64,000 nt of DNA from Methylomonas sp. (lineage in GTDB: Bacteria > Pseudomonadota > Gammaproteobacteria > Methylococcales > Methylomonadaceae): positions 50,473-114,472 of the forward strand of contig JALSLW010000037.1 in NCBI GenBank assembly GCA_026988155.1, written 5' to 3'. The position numbers were made by a program, and so were the translations under genes. Below, piece after piece: positions 54,959-63,883 of the stretch. Numbering within the stretch: position 1 is the stretch's first letter; each line of letters begins with the position of its first letter. The notes under the pieces are model-generated. The model was not told the DNA's origin. It saw only the letters and a program-made list of their open reading frames with translations, and did no database searches.

Positions 54959-56014
54959 TTATGATATTTCAGAAATAGCTTTAAACTCATCAATATGCTC
55001 CATGAAAATATCAACCAGTTCCGGATCAAACTGTGTCCCCCGGTGATCCTGAATGTAGTCTATAACTTTTTCTATAGCCCAGTTTTTCTTATAGCACCTT
55101 GCATGCGTCAAGGCATCAAATACATCAGCTAGAGCAACAATTCTTCCATAAATATGAATTTCATCCCCTTTTAACTGCCTAGGATACCCTTTGCCATTCC
55201 ATTTTTCATGGTGCTCATGCGCAATAATAGTGGCAGCTTTCATCAATTTTCGGTCTGAACAGCATAATAGATTATATGCATTTGTTGTATGGCTTTTCAT
55301 CTGTTCAAATTCTTCTTCGGTATAACGTCCCGGTTTATGAAGGATTTGGTAAGGCACCGTCATTTTGCCAATATCATGCATAGGCGATGCAAATCGAACG
55401 GCATCGATATCCTCATCATTCAAATTTGGATGATACTGTGCCAATAATGCTGAAATCTCAGATACCCGCCGTACATGCTTACCTGTTTCATCAGAGGTTG
55501 CCTCCATTAATTCTGTCAGCATCCAGATCATCTGTTTCTGATTTTCTTCAAGCTCTGTCAGCAGTCTGACCTGTTCATATTTTACCTTGGTTTCCAGCGC
55601 AATATTGTTTTCCTGAAGCAGTTTTTTTGCGTGATACAGCTGGATATGCATTCGAACCCTTGCAAGCAACTCATCAGCATGAAAAGGTTTGGTAATATAA
55701 TCAACTGCACCTAACGAAAAACCTTTGCTGATTGCATCTACATCGACTTTTGCCGTTAAGAAGATAACAGGGATATCTTTAGTCAGCGGATTTTCTTTTA
55801 GCTTTTGACAGACATCAAAACCGCCCAGACCAGGCATCATAATATCAAGCAGAATCAAATCAAATTTAACTGAGCTCTGTTCAAGTAAATCCAAGGCTTC
55901 TCTTCCTTCCGTTGCAAAGGAAAACTCGTAGTTATCCTCCTTCAGAAAATTCATTGCAACTTGAATATTATCAACAACATCGTCAATAATTAAAATATGG
56001 GTGTTTGAAGGCAT
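54959..56014 (-). CDS. Response regulator with HD-GYP phosphodiesterase domain
   Basis: A 351-residue two-domain regulator. The receiver domain has the phospho-acceptor D57 in LILLDIMMPG and lysine in YITKPF (near 108). An HD-GYP domain follows (about 160-340): MHDIGKMTVP carries the HD pair and HHEKWNGKGYP the GYP signature, so it should hydrolyse cyclic di-GMP. It lies 97 bases upstream of the giant kinase, on the same strand, so the pair probably forms one signalling system linking a small-molecule sensor to cyclic di-GMP levels. Confidence 0.95.
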   Translation of the reverse strand: MPSNTHILIIDDVVDNIQVAMNFLKEDNYEFSFATEGREALDLLEQSSVKFDLILLDIMMPGLGGFDVCQKLKENPLTKDIPVIFLTAKVDVDAISKGFSLGAVDYITKPFHADELLARVRMHIQLYHAKKLLQENNIALETKVKYEQVRLLTELEENQKQMIWMLTELMEATSDETGKHVRRVSEISALLAQYHPNLNDEDIDAVRFASPMHDIGKMTVPYQILHKPGRYTEEEFEQMKSHTTNAYNLLCCSDRKLMKAATIIAHEHHEKWNGKGYPRQLKGDEIHIYGRIVALADVFDALTHARCYKKNWAIEKVIDYIQDHRGTQFDPELVDIFMEHIDEFKAISEIS

Positions 56015-56088
56015 AGATTCAGGCTACGTTTACCGTCACGGGCTAAAACTGCATAGTAAGTCTAAATAGCTGGCATGTCCATATAATT

Positions 56089-57243
56089 TTAAAGATTACT
56101 GTCTTTTATCAACACATTGCCCTCTTTCAAAGTTAAGGAATATTGCCCCTTCAGCAGTCCCTGCAATTCCTTTCCAACCATACTATAGCGCCAGCCCAGG
56201 AGAATGGAGTTATCTTCCTCATCAAACAGCAGTTTTTCCAGATCTTTCCTGGCAGCCAAAATAACAGGGTTTAAGGAATTTTCATCCGCCCTCATTCTAA
56301 CAACTGCCGTCAGCACATCCAAAACAGCTTCCTGCGTTGCCGTTTTTTTTACCGGTTTTGTTTTGTCGCTTATCGGGATAGGCGACAAATTCCTTGCTTC
56401 TTCAATCAACTGGCAAATTCTCCGGCCATAATGCTTGACCGATCTTACATTGATACTTCGAATCTTTTCTAGTTCAGCAACTGTAACTGGCTGCAACTTA
56501 GCCAGTTCAAGGAGCAAATCATCCCTAATAAGCCAGTTTTTAGGCCTATTTTCTACTTGGGCAGTTTTTTCTCTCCATTTAGTCAGTGCCTGAACAATGG
56601 AAAGCTGTTTTCCTGTTAATCTTTTTCTGCCTTTAATCTTAAGCCAGGCATTTTCTGCTGATATTTGATATAGCTCTTTATTTCTCAACAGTTCAAAATC
56701 TTTTTCCAGCCAGTCAAGTCGCCCTAGCTCTTTTAATTGCTGGCACATCATCTGATAAATTTTGCACAGATAGATCACATCATCAGCAGCATACTGTATT
56801 TGGTCTTTGCTCAGCGGCCTTACGCTCCAATCTGTTCTGGTATGCGCTTTTGATAAATTGACATTAAGAAAGTTAGAGACCAGCATCGCATAGCCAGGAT
56901 TTTCCTGAAAACCCAATAAAGGTGCCGCAATCTGCGTATCAAATACAGGGTAGGTCACCTCTCCTGTCAGCTTATAAAAAATCTCTAAATCCTGACGACA
57001 GGAATGCAAGACTTTAGTTATTTCAGGCTTATTGATAACGGAAAATAATGCAGATAAATCAGGCAAAGCAATAGGATCAACACAAACCACCCAGTCGGGA
57101 GTAGCAATTTGCAAAAGACAAAAGATAGGGTAATAGGTCTTTTCCCTTAAAAATTCAGTATCTAAAGCGATCCAGGGTTCCTGCTGAATTCTTTTGCATA
57201 AATCGGGGAGCTGTTCTGGCCTATCAATATATTCAATTGTCAT
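56089..57243 (-). CDS. rnd: Ribonuclease D
   Basis: A 384-residue 3'-5' exonuclease that trims tRNA and other stable RNA 3' ends. The DEDDy catalytic set starts with WIALDTEFLREKTY (D28, E30), continues with LHSCRQDLEIFY (near 87) and ends with YAADDVIYL (near 160). An HRDC domain follows (about 212-290). Length matches E. coli RNase D (375). The gene is divergent from deaD. Confidence 0.96.
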   Translation of the reverse strand: MTIEYIDRPEQLPDLCKRIQQEPWIALDTEFLREKTYYPIFCLLQIATPDWVVCVDPIALPDLSALFSVINKPEITKVLHSCRQDLEIFYKLTGEVTYPVFDTQIAAPLLGFQENPGYAMLVSNFLNVNLSKAHTRTDWSVRPLSKDQIQYAADDVIYLCKIYQMMCQQLKELGRLDWLEKDFELLRNKELYQISAENAWLKIKGRKRLTGKQLSIVQALTKWREKTAQVENRPKNWLIRDDLLLELAKLQPVTVAELEKIRSINVRSVKHYGRRICQLIEEARNLSPIPISDKTKPVKKTATQEAVLDVLTAVVRMRADENSLNPVILAARKDLEKLLFDEEDNSILLGWRYSMVGKELQGLLKGQYSLTLKEGNVLIKDSNL

Positions 57244-57380
57244 AGTTCTATGTGATTTTATTAACGCTGGGGCCTGCCCCAGTCAGCTTGGCATTTTACC
57301 TTAAACCAGCTCCAGTTGTTTACTAAACCTGGATTTTCGAACCATGCAGATTAAAACATACAATTAAATCATTAATATAG

Positions 57381-57386
57381 TATAAT
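57381..57386 (+). promoter_or_regulatory. -10 box of deaD
   Basis: A perfect TATAAT. Transcription would start near 57393, leaving a leader of about 46 bases before the ATG at 57439. The -35 region is AT-rich without a clear TTGACA. This leader is much shorter than the long cold-shock leader of E. coli deaD. Confidence 0.5.
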
Positions 57387-57438
57387 GTTCTGTTACTTAT
57401 AAGCCTCCATCCCGGCAACAGCTTCCCACAGGTATTTT

Positions 57439-59193
57439 ATGTCCGACAATGATTCTCCTTTACCCTCCTTTAATGATTTAGCTTTATCGGAGCCGGTGAT
57501 GCGGGCCGTCGAAAGTGCGGGCTATGAAACACCTTCGCCTATTCAGGCCCAGATCATCCCTTTTATGCTAGAAGGCAGAGACGTGCTCGGGCAAGCGCAG
57601 ACAGGAACAGGAAAAACAGCCGCTTTTGCCCTGCCTATTTTATCTCGCATAGACCTTAGCCAAAAAGACCCTCAAGTTTTGGTTTTAGCTCCTACCCGCG
57701 AATTAGCCATTCAGGTTGCCGAAGCTTTTCAAAGCTATGCTTCAAAAATCAAAGGCTTCCATGTTCTGCCCATCTATGGCGGACAGGATTATAGCATTCA
57801 GCTGCGCCAGCTCAGACGTGGCGCTCACGTTGTTGTCGGTACGCCTGGCCGAGTAATGGATCATATGCGCAAAGGCACACTAAAACTTAACAATTTAAAA
57901 ACACTGGTTTTAGATGAAGCTGATGAAATGTTGCGTATGGGCTTTATTGATGATGTTGAGTGGATTCTCGATCAAATACCTGAAAAAAGACAAATCGCTC
58001 TTTTTTCTGCAACCATGCCAACTGTTATCCGTAAAATTACTCAAAAACACCTTAACAATCCTGAACAAATTACCATTAAGGTCAAAACCCAGACGGCTGA
58101 AAATATCCGTCAACGCTATTGGATGGTAAGCGGTACTCATAAGCTCGATGCCTTAACCCGCATTTTGGAAGCTGAAGAATTTGATGGGATGATTATTTTC
58201 GTCCGCACCAAGACAGCGACTATAGAATTGGCAGAAAAACTGGAAGCCAGAGGGCATTCAACCGCCGCCATTAATGGCGATATGTCACAGCAGCTGCGCG
58301 AAAGGTCTATTAACAACCTAAAAAGTGGCAAATTAGATATTCTGATTGCTACCGATGTAGCGGCCAGAGGCCTGGATGTTGAACGCATTACGCATGTTGT
58401 TAACTACGACATTCCTTACGATACTGAATCATACATTCATCGCATAGGCAGAACAGGCCGAGCGGGGCGTTCTGGCGATGCTATTTTATTTGTATCACCA
58501 AGAGAAAAGCGCCTGCTGGGCAACATAGAAAGAGCAACCAAGAAAAAAGTTGAAGAAATGCAACTGCCTTCAACTGAATATATCAACAATGCTCGCATTT
58601 CACGCTTTAAACAGCGCATCACCGACACACTGGCAGCGGATGAATTAAGCTTTTACACACAGCTTGTTGAACAGTATCAGTCTGAACACGATATACCCGC
58701 ACATGATATTGCCGCAGCTCTTGCCAAGATAGCCCAGGGCGACACCCCTTTACTCATAAAAGACCTGCCTAAAAGATCGTCCCGCAAAGAGCGCAGTGAC
58801 AGCAGAGCACCGGCCCGAGGCCGCGGAAGCGAAAGAGGCGAGCGTAAACCTAGACGCAACAGGGATCATAGCTCAGATATTAAAATGGATTTATATCGCA
58901 TTGAAGTTGGTAGCAGTCATGGTGTTAAGCCAGGCAATATTGTTGGCGCTATCGCCAATGAAACAGGTATAGATGGAGATCATATTGCACGCATTAAAAT
59001 TGAAGAAAACTACAGTACTGTTGAGCTCCCAGCAGGCATGCCCAAAGAACTTTTTCAAGAACTGAAAAAAGTTAGAGTTGTAGGCCAGCAATTGAACATT
59101 TCAGCTATGGATAAAGCTTTAATCAAAAAAGCAAAAGGTAAAAAGCGTATGAGCGGCTTCTCCAGACGCGGGAAAAACAAGCAAGGCGAATAG
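57439..59193 (+). CDS. deaD: DEAD-box RNA helicase DeaD (CsdA)
   Basis: A 584-residue RNA helicase. Motifs in order: Q-motif TPSPIQAQIIPF, Walker A AQTGTGKTAAF (near residue 53), PTRELAIQ, DEAD box VLDEADEML (near 155), SAT in LFSATMP, and the C-terminal HRIGRTGRAGRSGDA (near 333). After a basic RG-rich linker (SDSRAPARGRGSERGERKPR) a DbpA-like RNA-binding domain is present (about 475-550). It unwinds RNA for ribosome assembly and mRNA turnover at low temperature. Length is slightly shorter than E. coli DeaD (629). It is monocistronic and followed by a hairpin. Confidence 0.96.
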   Translation: MSDNDSPLPSFNDLALSEPVMRAVESAGYETPSPIQAQIIPFMLEGRDVLGQAQTGTGKTAAFALPILSRIDLSQKDPQVLVLAPTRELAIQVAEAFQSYASKIKGFHVLPIYGGQDYSIQLRQLRRGAHVVVGTPGRVMDHMRKGTLKLNNLKTLVLDEADEMLRMGFIDDVEWILDQIPEKRQIALFSATMPTVIRKITQKHLNNPEQITIKVKTQTAENIRQRYWMVSGTHKLDALTRILEAEEFDGMIIFVRTKTATIELAEKLEARGHSTAAINGDMSQQLRERSINNLKSGKLDILIATDVAARGLDVERITHVVNYDIPYDTESYIHRIGRTGRAGRSGDAILFVSPREKRLLGNIERATKKKVEEMQLPSTEYINNARISRFKQRITDTLAADELSFYTQLVEQYQSEHDIPAHDIAAALAKIAQGDTPLLIKDLPKRSSRKERSDSRAPARGRGSERGERKPRRNRDHSSDIKMDLYRIEVGSSHGVKPGNIVGAIANETGIDGDHIARIKIEENYSTVELPAGMPKELFQELKKVRVVGQQLNISAMDKALIKKAKGKKRMSGFSRRGKNKQGE

Positions 59194-59264
59194 CCTGCCA
59201 TCTGCATGCATTTGCAACAGATCAAGCCTAGCACCTGCATTCGCCGATCACATAAATACCGAAA

Positions 59265-59298
59265 GCTTTAGCCTCCTAAAATACTGCGAGGCTAAAGC
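59265..59298. terminator. Hairpin between convergent deaD and dnaQ
   Basis: A perfect 11-bp stem GCTTTAGCCTC (59265-59275) / GAGGCTAAAGC (59288-59298), loop 12 bases. It is followed by ATCCCCCCCC, not T, so it is a weak intrinsic terminator, or a REP-like hairpin, between two convergent genes. Confidence 0.6.
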
Positions 59299-59336
59299 AT
59301 CCCCCCCCTCCAGTATCAAATACGCACAGCCCGAAA

Positions 59337-60050
59337 TCACTCCCTATCCCAAAGACACGACCCACCTGCCTTCTCTATCGCTTCCAGCCTCCGAACATGA
59401 GCCTCTAATTCTTGCTCAGTACAAGCTATCACCTTTAATTTTGGCCTATCTGCCGACAGTCTGACAATTCCCTGCTTTCTAACAGCCTCTCCTTCGTCAA
59501 AATCCATAAGGGAAAACTGCCCACCCGTCATTGCCAGATATACTTCAGCTAAAATCTCGGCATCCAGCAATGCACCGTGCAATTCTCTGTGACTATTATC
59601 TATGCCAAAACGCTTACACAACGCATCCAAACTAGCCCGTGCGCCCGGGTATTTCTTTCTGGCAAACGGCAAGGTATCAAATACAGTGCTTTGATCTTCC
59701 ACTGTGGCGACCATACCATTAAGCTGTGCCAACTCATGATTTAAAAAGCCCACATCAAACGGGGCATTATGTATTATTAATTCTGCGCCTTTGGTAAAAG
59801 CCAGATAATCATCGGCAATGTCTTTAAATCTTGGCTTGTCTTGCAAAAATTCATTAGTGATGCCATGCACTTCAATGGCACCCGCATCAATCTCTCTGTC
59901 TGGATTAATATAGACATGAAAGGTGTTTTTAGTTAATCGCCTATTAATCAGCTCTACACAGCCAATCTCTATAATTTTATGTCCTTCTCGGGGGTTCAGG
60001 CCTGTGGTTTCAGTATCTAATACCACCTGCCTAATTTCTTCTTTACTCAT
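59337..60050 (-). CDS. dnaQ: DNA polymerase III epsilon subunit DnaQ
   Basis: A 237-residue proofreading exonuclease subunit of the replicative polymerase. DEDDh motifs: VLDTETTGLNP (D12, E14), IIHNAPFDVGFLN (near 95-107) and HRELHGALLDAEILAEVYL (near 155-173). The C-terminal tail should bind the alpha subunit. Length is close to E. coli DnaQ (243). Its start overlaps the end of rlmG by 4 bases (ATGA). Confidence 0.96.
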   Translation of the reverse strand: MSKEEIRQVVLDTETTGLNPREGHKIIEIGCVELINRRLTKNTFHVYINPDREIDAGAIEVHGITNEFLQDKPRFKDIADDYLAFTKGAELIIHNAPFDVGFLNHELAQLNGMVATVEDQSTVFDTLPFARKKYPGARASLDALCKRFGIDNSHRELHGALLDAEILAEVYLAMTGGQFSLMDFDEGEAVRKQGIVRLSADRPKLKVIACTEQELEAHVRRLEAIEKAGGSCLWDRE

Positions 60051-61183
60051 TTATTCACTCGCCAAATAACAAATTTTTTATTGGCGGCAATTTCGATGCA
60101 CACCTTAAATAACCTTTTTAAATCCAAGTGATAGCCCAAATGACGATTGCCAATCACCCACAGCGTCCCACCTTTTCGCAGCACTCTAAAAGACTGCTTA
60201 AACATCGACAGTGCAATTTGACTGCCCAATGTATTTTGCTGATGAAAGGGGGGATTGCAGACAATTAAATCTATTGATTCCGTTTTGAAGCCAGTTAAGC
60301 CATCAGCAATGCAATAATCGGCTGCCCTTTCGGGAAAAGCTAAAGAAAAGGTTTCTTTAGCTGATGCAATTGCCATATATGATTCATCTACAAAATATAG
60401 TTTGGACAAAAAATGGAATTCAGCCAGCATAAGCCCAACAACACCATTTCCACAACCCAGATCAACAATATCTTTTGCATCGGTATTTTTCGGCAGATAC
60501 TCCAATAAAAACCTAGTCCCTATATCCAGACTTTCTCTGGAAAATACATTAGCATGGTTGCAGATACGGTAATCAGTGTTTTCCAGCTGATAATATATAG
60601 GGTAAGGGGTTTCAAAAGACTTCCGGATACTTGCCTCTACAAAAATCAGGCGCGCCTTCTTCTTTGCCAAAGAAGGCTTAGTTGGCCCTAAATATTTATC
60701 CATCAGCTTCCAAACGGCCGCGGGCATTGCTTTAACCATGCCGGCGGCAATAATCACGGTATTTTCTGTTATTAGATCTTGCAAATGGATCAACTGATCT
60801 TCTAAAAACGCCAATGTTTTTGGCACTTTTATAAAGACAGCATCAAACGGTTCTGCTGGCCAGTCTAAAGAGTTTTTAAACTGAATAGCATTTTGAGGCA
60901 GACCATTTGCATCCAGGTTTAACTTAGTTGCCTGCTGAGAAAGCCAGGAGTCAGAAAGTACAACCGGCCTAAGTGCATTTAATGCGATTGCCAGCGCACC
61001 AAAACTGTCATTTAAAATAAGGACTCGGCTCTGTCCCTGCAACCGTACCTGCTCAGACAGATGCTGCAATAAATATTCATCTGCCGCATCCCAGGCTCTT
61101 AGCTTTTCATTTTTTCTAAAAGGCAGCCGTCGCATTTCAAACATTCCCTGGGGTACATTCAGTATTGTTTCCATAAACTCCAA
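60047..61183 (-). CDS. rlmG: 23S rRNA (guanine-1835-N2)-methyltransferase RlmG
   Basis: A 378-residue SAM-dependent methyltransferase of the RsmC/RlmG group. The N-terminal half is the degenerate methyltransferase-like domain; the C-terminal half has the SAM site DLGCGNGVVGLML (near 243) and the catalytic NPPFHQQNT (near 312). The N-terminal ILNVPQGMFEMRRLPF fits RlmG. An ATG nine bases in (METILNVPQ) may be the true start. Length matches E. coli RlmG (378). It is the upstream gene of a two-gene unit with dnaQ. Confidence 0.9.
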   Translation of the reverse strand: MEFMETILNVPQGMFEMRRLPFRKNEKLRAWDAADEYLLQHLSEQVRLQGQSRVLILNDSFGALAIALNALRPVVLSDSWLSQQATKLNLDANGLPQNAIQFKNSLDWPAEPFDAVFIKVPKTLAFLEDQLIHLQDLITENTVIIAAGMVKAMPAAVWKLMDKYLGPTKPSLAKKKARLIFVEASIRKSFETPYPIYYQLENTDYRICNHANVFSRESLDIGTRFLLEYLPKNTDAKDIVDLGCGNGVVGLMLAEFHFLSKLYFVDESYMAIASAKETFSLAFPERAADYCIADGLTGFKTESIDLIVCNPPFHQQNTLGSQIALSMFKQSFRVLRKGGTLWVIGNRHLGYHLDLKRLFKVCIEIAANKKFVIWRVNK

Positions 61184-61248
61184 GTCATTTTTAACGGAAT
61201 AGCATTATAACGTAGTAAAATAGGCTTTTTTATCAAAAAACTAAGATC

Positions 61249-62175
61249 ATGCATATTCAGTGGTATCCCGGTCATATGCATAAGGCCAACAAAGAAATAA
61301 AAGAAGTTATTCCAAAAATAGATCTAATTATTGAAGTATTAGATGCACGCATTCCTTTTAGCAGCCAAAACCCTTTGCTTGCATCGCTACGAGGCAAAAA
61401 GCCCTGCATTAGAGTACTTAGCAAGTCTGACCTAGCCGATCCTCAGAGCACCTTAATCTGGCAAAACCATCTGGAACAGGAACAGGGGGTTAAAACATTA
61501 GCCGTTACCACCCAGCAGCCTGAGAAACTAAAACAGATCACCCAGCTCTGTCACAAAATGATTCCGGAAAAGGGAAGCAATGATAAAACCATTAAAACCA
61601 TGATCATGGGCATTCCCAATGTTGGCAAATCAACCATTATCAATATTTTGGCTGACCGCATTATTGCCATAACAGGTAACGAGCCGGCAGTAACTAAACG
61701 TCAGCAGCGCATCAGACTGGATAATAACATTATCTTATCCGACACCCCCGGAGTACTTTGGCCTAACGTAGAAAACAAGAATAGCGGCTATAGATTGGCA
61801 GTCACAGGCGCGATAAAAGACACGGCAATAGATTACAGTGATATTGCCTTTTTTACAGCTGAATACTTATTAGAATATTACCCTGATGAGGTAAAGACAC
61901 GCTTTCAATTAGAAAGCCTGCCCGCTAATGAATCTGATCTAATAGATGCTATCGGCAGAAAACGCGGTTGTCTGCGAGCAGGAAAACAGATAGATATTGA
62001 AAAGACCAGCAAAATACTAATTGCTGAATTTCGAGCGGGAACATTAGGCGGCATCACCCTTGAAACACCCGAAATGGTAGTAAAGGAAATGCAGGAACTC
62101 TCCATTTTTCAAGAACAGAAAGCCGCAAAAAAAGCGAACCGAAAACAAAAATGGAAGAATTCTAATTCGGCCTAG
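61249..62175 (+). CDS. ylqF: Circularly permuted ribosome biogenesis GTPase YlqF (RbgA-like)
   Basis: A 308-residue GTPase with permuted motifs: G4-like LSKSDLAD first (near residue 57), then G1 GIPNVGKST (near 123) and G3 DTPGVLWP (near 165). The N-terminal HIQWYPGHMHKANKEI is the YlqF hallmark. It helps late maturation of the large ribosomal subunit. The C-terminal basic helix ends KKANRKQKWKNS. It diverges from rlmG over 65 bases. Confidence 0.94.
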   Translation: MHIQWYPGHMHKANKEIKEVIPKIDLIIEVLDARIPFSSQNPLLASLRGKKPCIRVLSKSDLADPQSTLIWQNHLEQEQGVKTLAVTTQQPEKLKQITQLCHKMIPEKGSNDKTIKTMIMGIPNVGKSTIINILADRIIAITGNEPAVTKRQQRIRLDNNIILSDTPGVLWPNVENKNSGYRLAVTGAIKDTAIDYSDIAFFTAEYLLEYYPDEVKTRFQLESLPANESDLIDAIGRKRGCLRAGKQIDIEKTSKILIAEFRAGTLGGITLETPEMVVKEMQELSIFQEQKAAKKANRKQKWKNSNSA

Positions 62176-62283
62176 AAAAAAGGAAGACCGAGAGCTAACT
62201 TTTCGTAAGGGTGCCCCTTGAGGTCACCCTATGCACTGAGGATATCCCAGAAAGAGCAGACACAAGGGGCTATACCCTGCGAA

Positions 62284-63486
62284 TCATTCAATAATTTTTT
62301 CAGCTACTGCAATAATTTTAGAAGTCACCAACTCTTCATGCTCCGGTTTTGTAAATTTCTTTTTCATCGGCGGCAAAAGCAGATCATAATATGCTACAGC
62401 TCTTACTTTCACAATTTTTGCTGCCGGCAGAAAGTATTTTAACTTTCTAGTTTCATGCGGTTTCAAACGGGTATCGCCTAATACCTGTGTTGCCTTAGGC
62501 GGAGGCGCCGGGTCGCCTTTAGCATCACCCAAGCTATACATCAGCATGGCCTTTTTATCATCTTTAGCAGGATGCGACTGAGTGCTAGTCCACACCACCA
62601 TACCGTCTTGGCCATACCCTGTTAATTTAATATAAATATTTCTAAATGGAGCACCTGTTGGCAGCTTATGTGGCAACTGGTTAGCCAGTTTAATATTTAC
62701 AACCAGGGTTTTAGCATCTTTTGACAAAGTTGAGAGAGTCATAACCAGACCTTTACCCACCATTTTAGCGGAATGCCCGCCTAATAAACTATGATCCGCT
62801 TTGCCATTAACAATAGGCATATGACAGCCTAAACAGTTATTTGAATCGCCTGACACGGCAATTTCATCACCCGTTTGGCACAGTGCCACTTTATTAGAAT
62901 TATTTCGCTTATCATGACAGCCCATGCAGACCGCATTAGTTTTCATAACTTCAGGGTTTGCTGAACTTGCAAATATCGGATGCTCCCAGTCTGCTTCAGC
63001 GTGATTAGTACCCGGCCCCTGCAATGAAGTGTCCGAAAATGCATAGGCCTGCATACCAAGCCTTAAGCCGCCACTAGGTTTCTTAGTACCTTTGAAACGG
63101 GTTATGGTATGACAGGAAACACAATTGACTCCTTCGTTATAGACCTCATTAGACGTCAAGTCAGTTTTCCCATCTTTAGCCGCCGCAGGTGAATGGCACT
63201 GTAAACAGATTGGGTATTTGCCATTTTTCTTAACTCCTTCCTTTTCAGGACTTCCCACCACAGCAGTATAAAATGCGCCATGAATCGGATCTTTTAGTGC
63301 CGTACTATTTGCATGCATAGAACCTTCCCATTGAGAATAAATATCCTCATGGCAAGTCTTGCACTCTTCAGCTGACACATGGCGAAGCAAATCTTTTTCT
63401 TTCTTTGCACCATTAGCACTGGAAAAGCTGAAAAACAGTAGAATGAACAGCAAATAGAACACAGATGAAAGCCTAGACACTAACAT
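62284..63486 (-). CDS. Exported pentaheme cytochrome c (cytochrome c-554 like)
   Basis: A 400-residue exported multiheme cytochrome. The signal peptide ends SSANGAKK. Five CxxCH haem sites are visible: CKTCH (about residue 43), CLQCH, CVSCH, CMGCH and CLGCH, in the first 230 residues. The remaining 170 residues (from about GHSAKMVGKG) form a beta-rich domain with KLPTGAPFRN and KPHETRKLKYF. Tetra- and pentaheme proteins of the cytochrome c-554 group carry periplasmic electron transfer. The ATG at 63486 has an AAGGGG ribosome binding site; an upstream start at 63504 is less likely. Maturation depends on the ccm system encoded 27 kb away. Confidence 0.88.
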   Translation of the reverse strand: MLVSRLSSVFYLLFILLFFSFSSANGAKKEKDLLRHVSAEECKTCHEDIYSQWEGSMHANSTALKDPIHGAFYTAVVGSPEKEGVKKNGKYPICLQCHSPAAAKDGKTDLTSNEVYNEGVNCVSCHTITRFKGTKKPSGGLRLGMQAYAFSDTSLQGPGTNHAEADWEHPIFASSANPEVMKTNAVCMGCHDKRNNSNKVALCQTGDEIAVSGDSNNCLGCHMPIVNGKADHSLLGGHSAKMVGKGLVMTLSTLSKDAKTLVVNIKLANQLPHKLPTGAPFRNIYIKLTGYGQDGMVVWTSTQSHPAKDDKKAMLMYSLGDAKGDPAPPPKATQVLGDTRLKPHETRKLKYFLPAAKIVKVRAVAYYDLLLPPMKKKFTKPEHEELVTSKIIAVAEKIIE

Positions 63487-63601
63487 GGGAACCCCTTCGG
63501 ACACATGTACTTAATACAAATTCAGGAACAGCAAAATTGTAATGTACTAAAGTTGCCGTTCAATAGCAACCGCTGGAGCTATACAACTGAATATCAAGGG
63601 G

Positions 63602-63883
63602 TCAACCAGCTTGCTTGCGATCTCCCCCATGCTCAGTTAGCTTAGTCACCCTTGATACAAGCTGGCCAACCTCCTGATGAAATGCAGAGCTACCAAAAAC
63701 CTCGCCTCGCATTGTCGCTTGTGTGATCTGTTTTTCCTGAGTGACAGTATTTGCCTGTTCAAATGAATTTTGATATTTTTCAGCGCGTAGCGCAACCGTT
63801 TTATCTAGATTTTGATATTACTTATGCTCGGTAATAAGCTTATCTGTTTTACCTAAGGCATTGTGATGATAACTAGTGCCTGA
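63602..63883 (-). pseudogene. Decayed REP-associated tyrosine transposase fragment (IS200-like, C-terminal part)
   Basis: A minus-strand frame reads TSYHHNALGKTDKLITEHK, a stop, then YQNLDKTVALRAEKYQNSFE, and later ATMRGEVFGSSAFHQEVGQL, ending near TEHGGDRKQAG. This follows the C-terminal half of REP-associated tyrosine transposases: an SSYRxNALG...LTPH segment, a helix, then a conserved G-S-x-x-F-x-x-E motif and a basic GGDRK tail. The catalytic HUH half is missing, and an in-frame TAA lies at 63818-63820, so it is dead. The region 63884-64000 shows no intact gene. I identified this from pattern memory without a search. Confidence 0.5.

Noticed and set aside
59265..59298. Hairpin after deaD as a classical terminator
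   Set aside because: It is kept as a weak terminator only: the stem is followed by a C-run, not T, so the usual intrinsic mechanism is doubtful.
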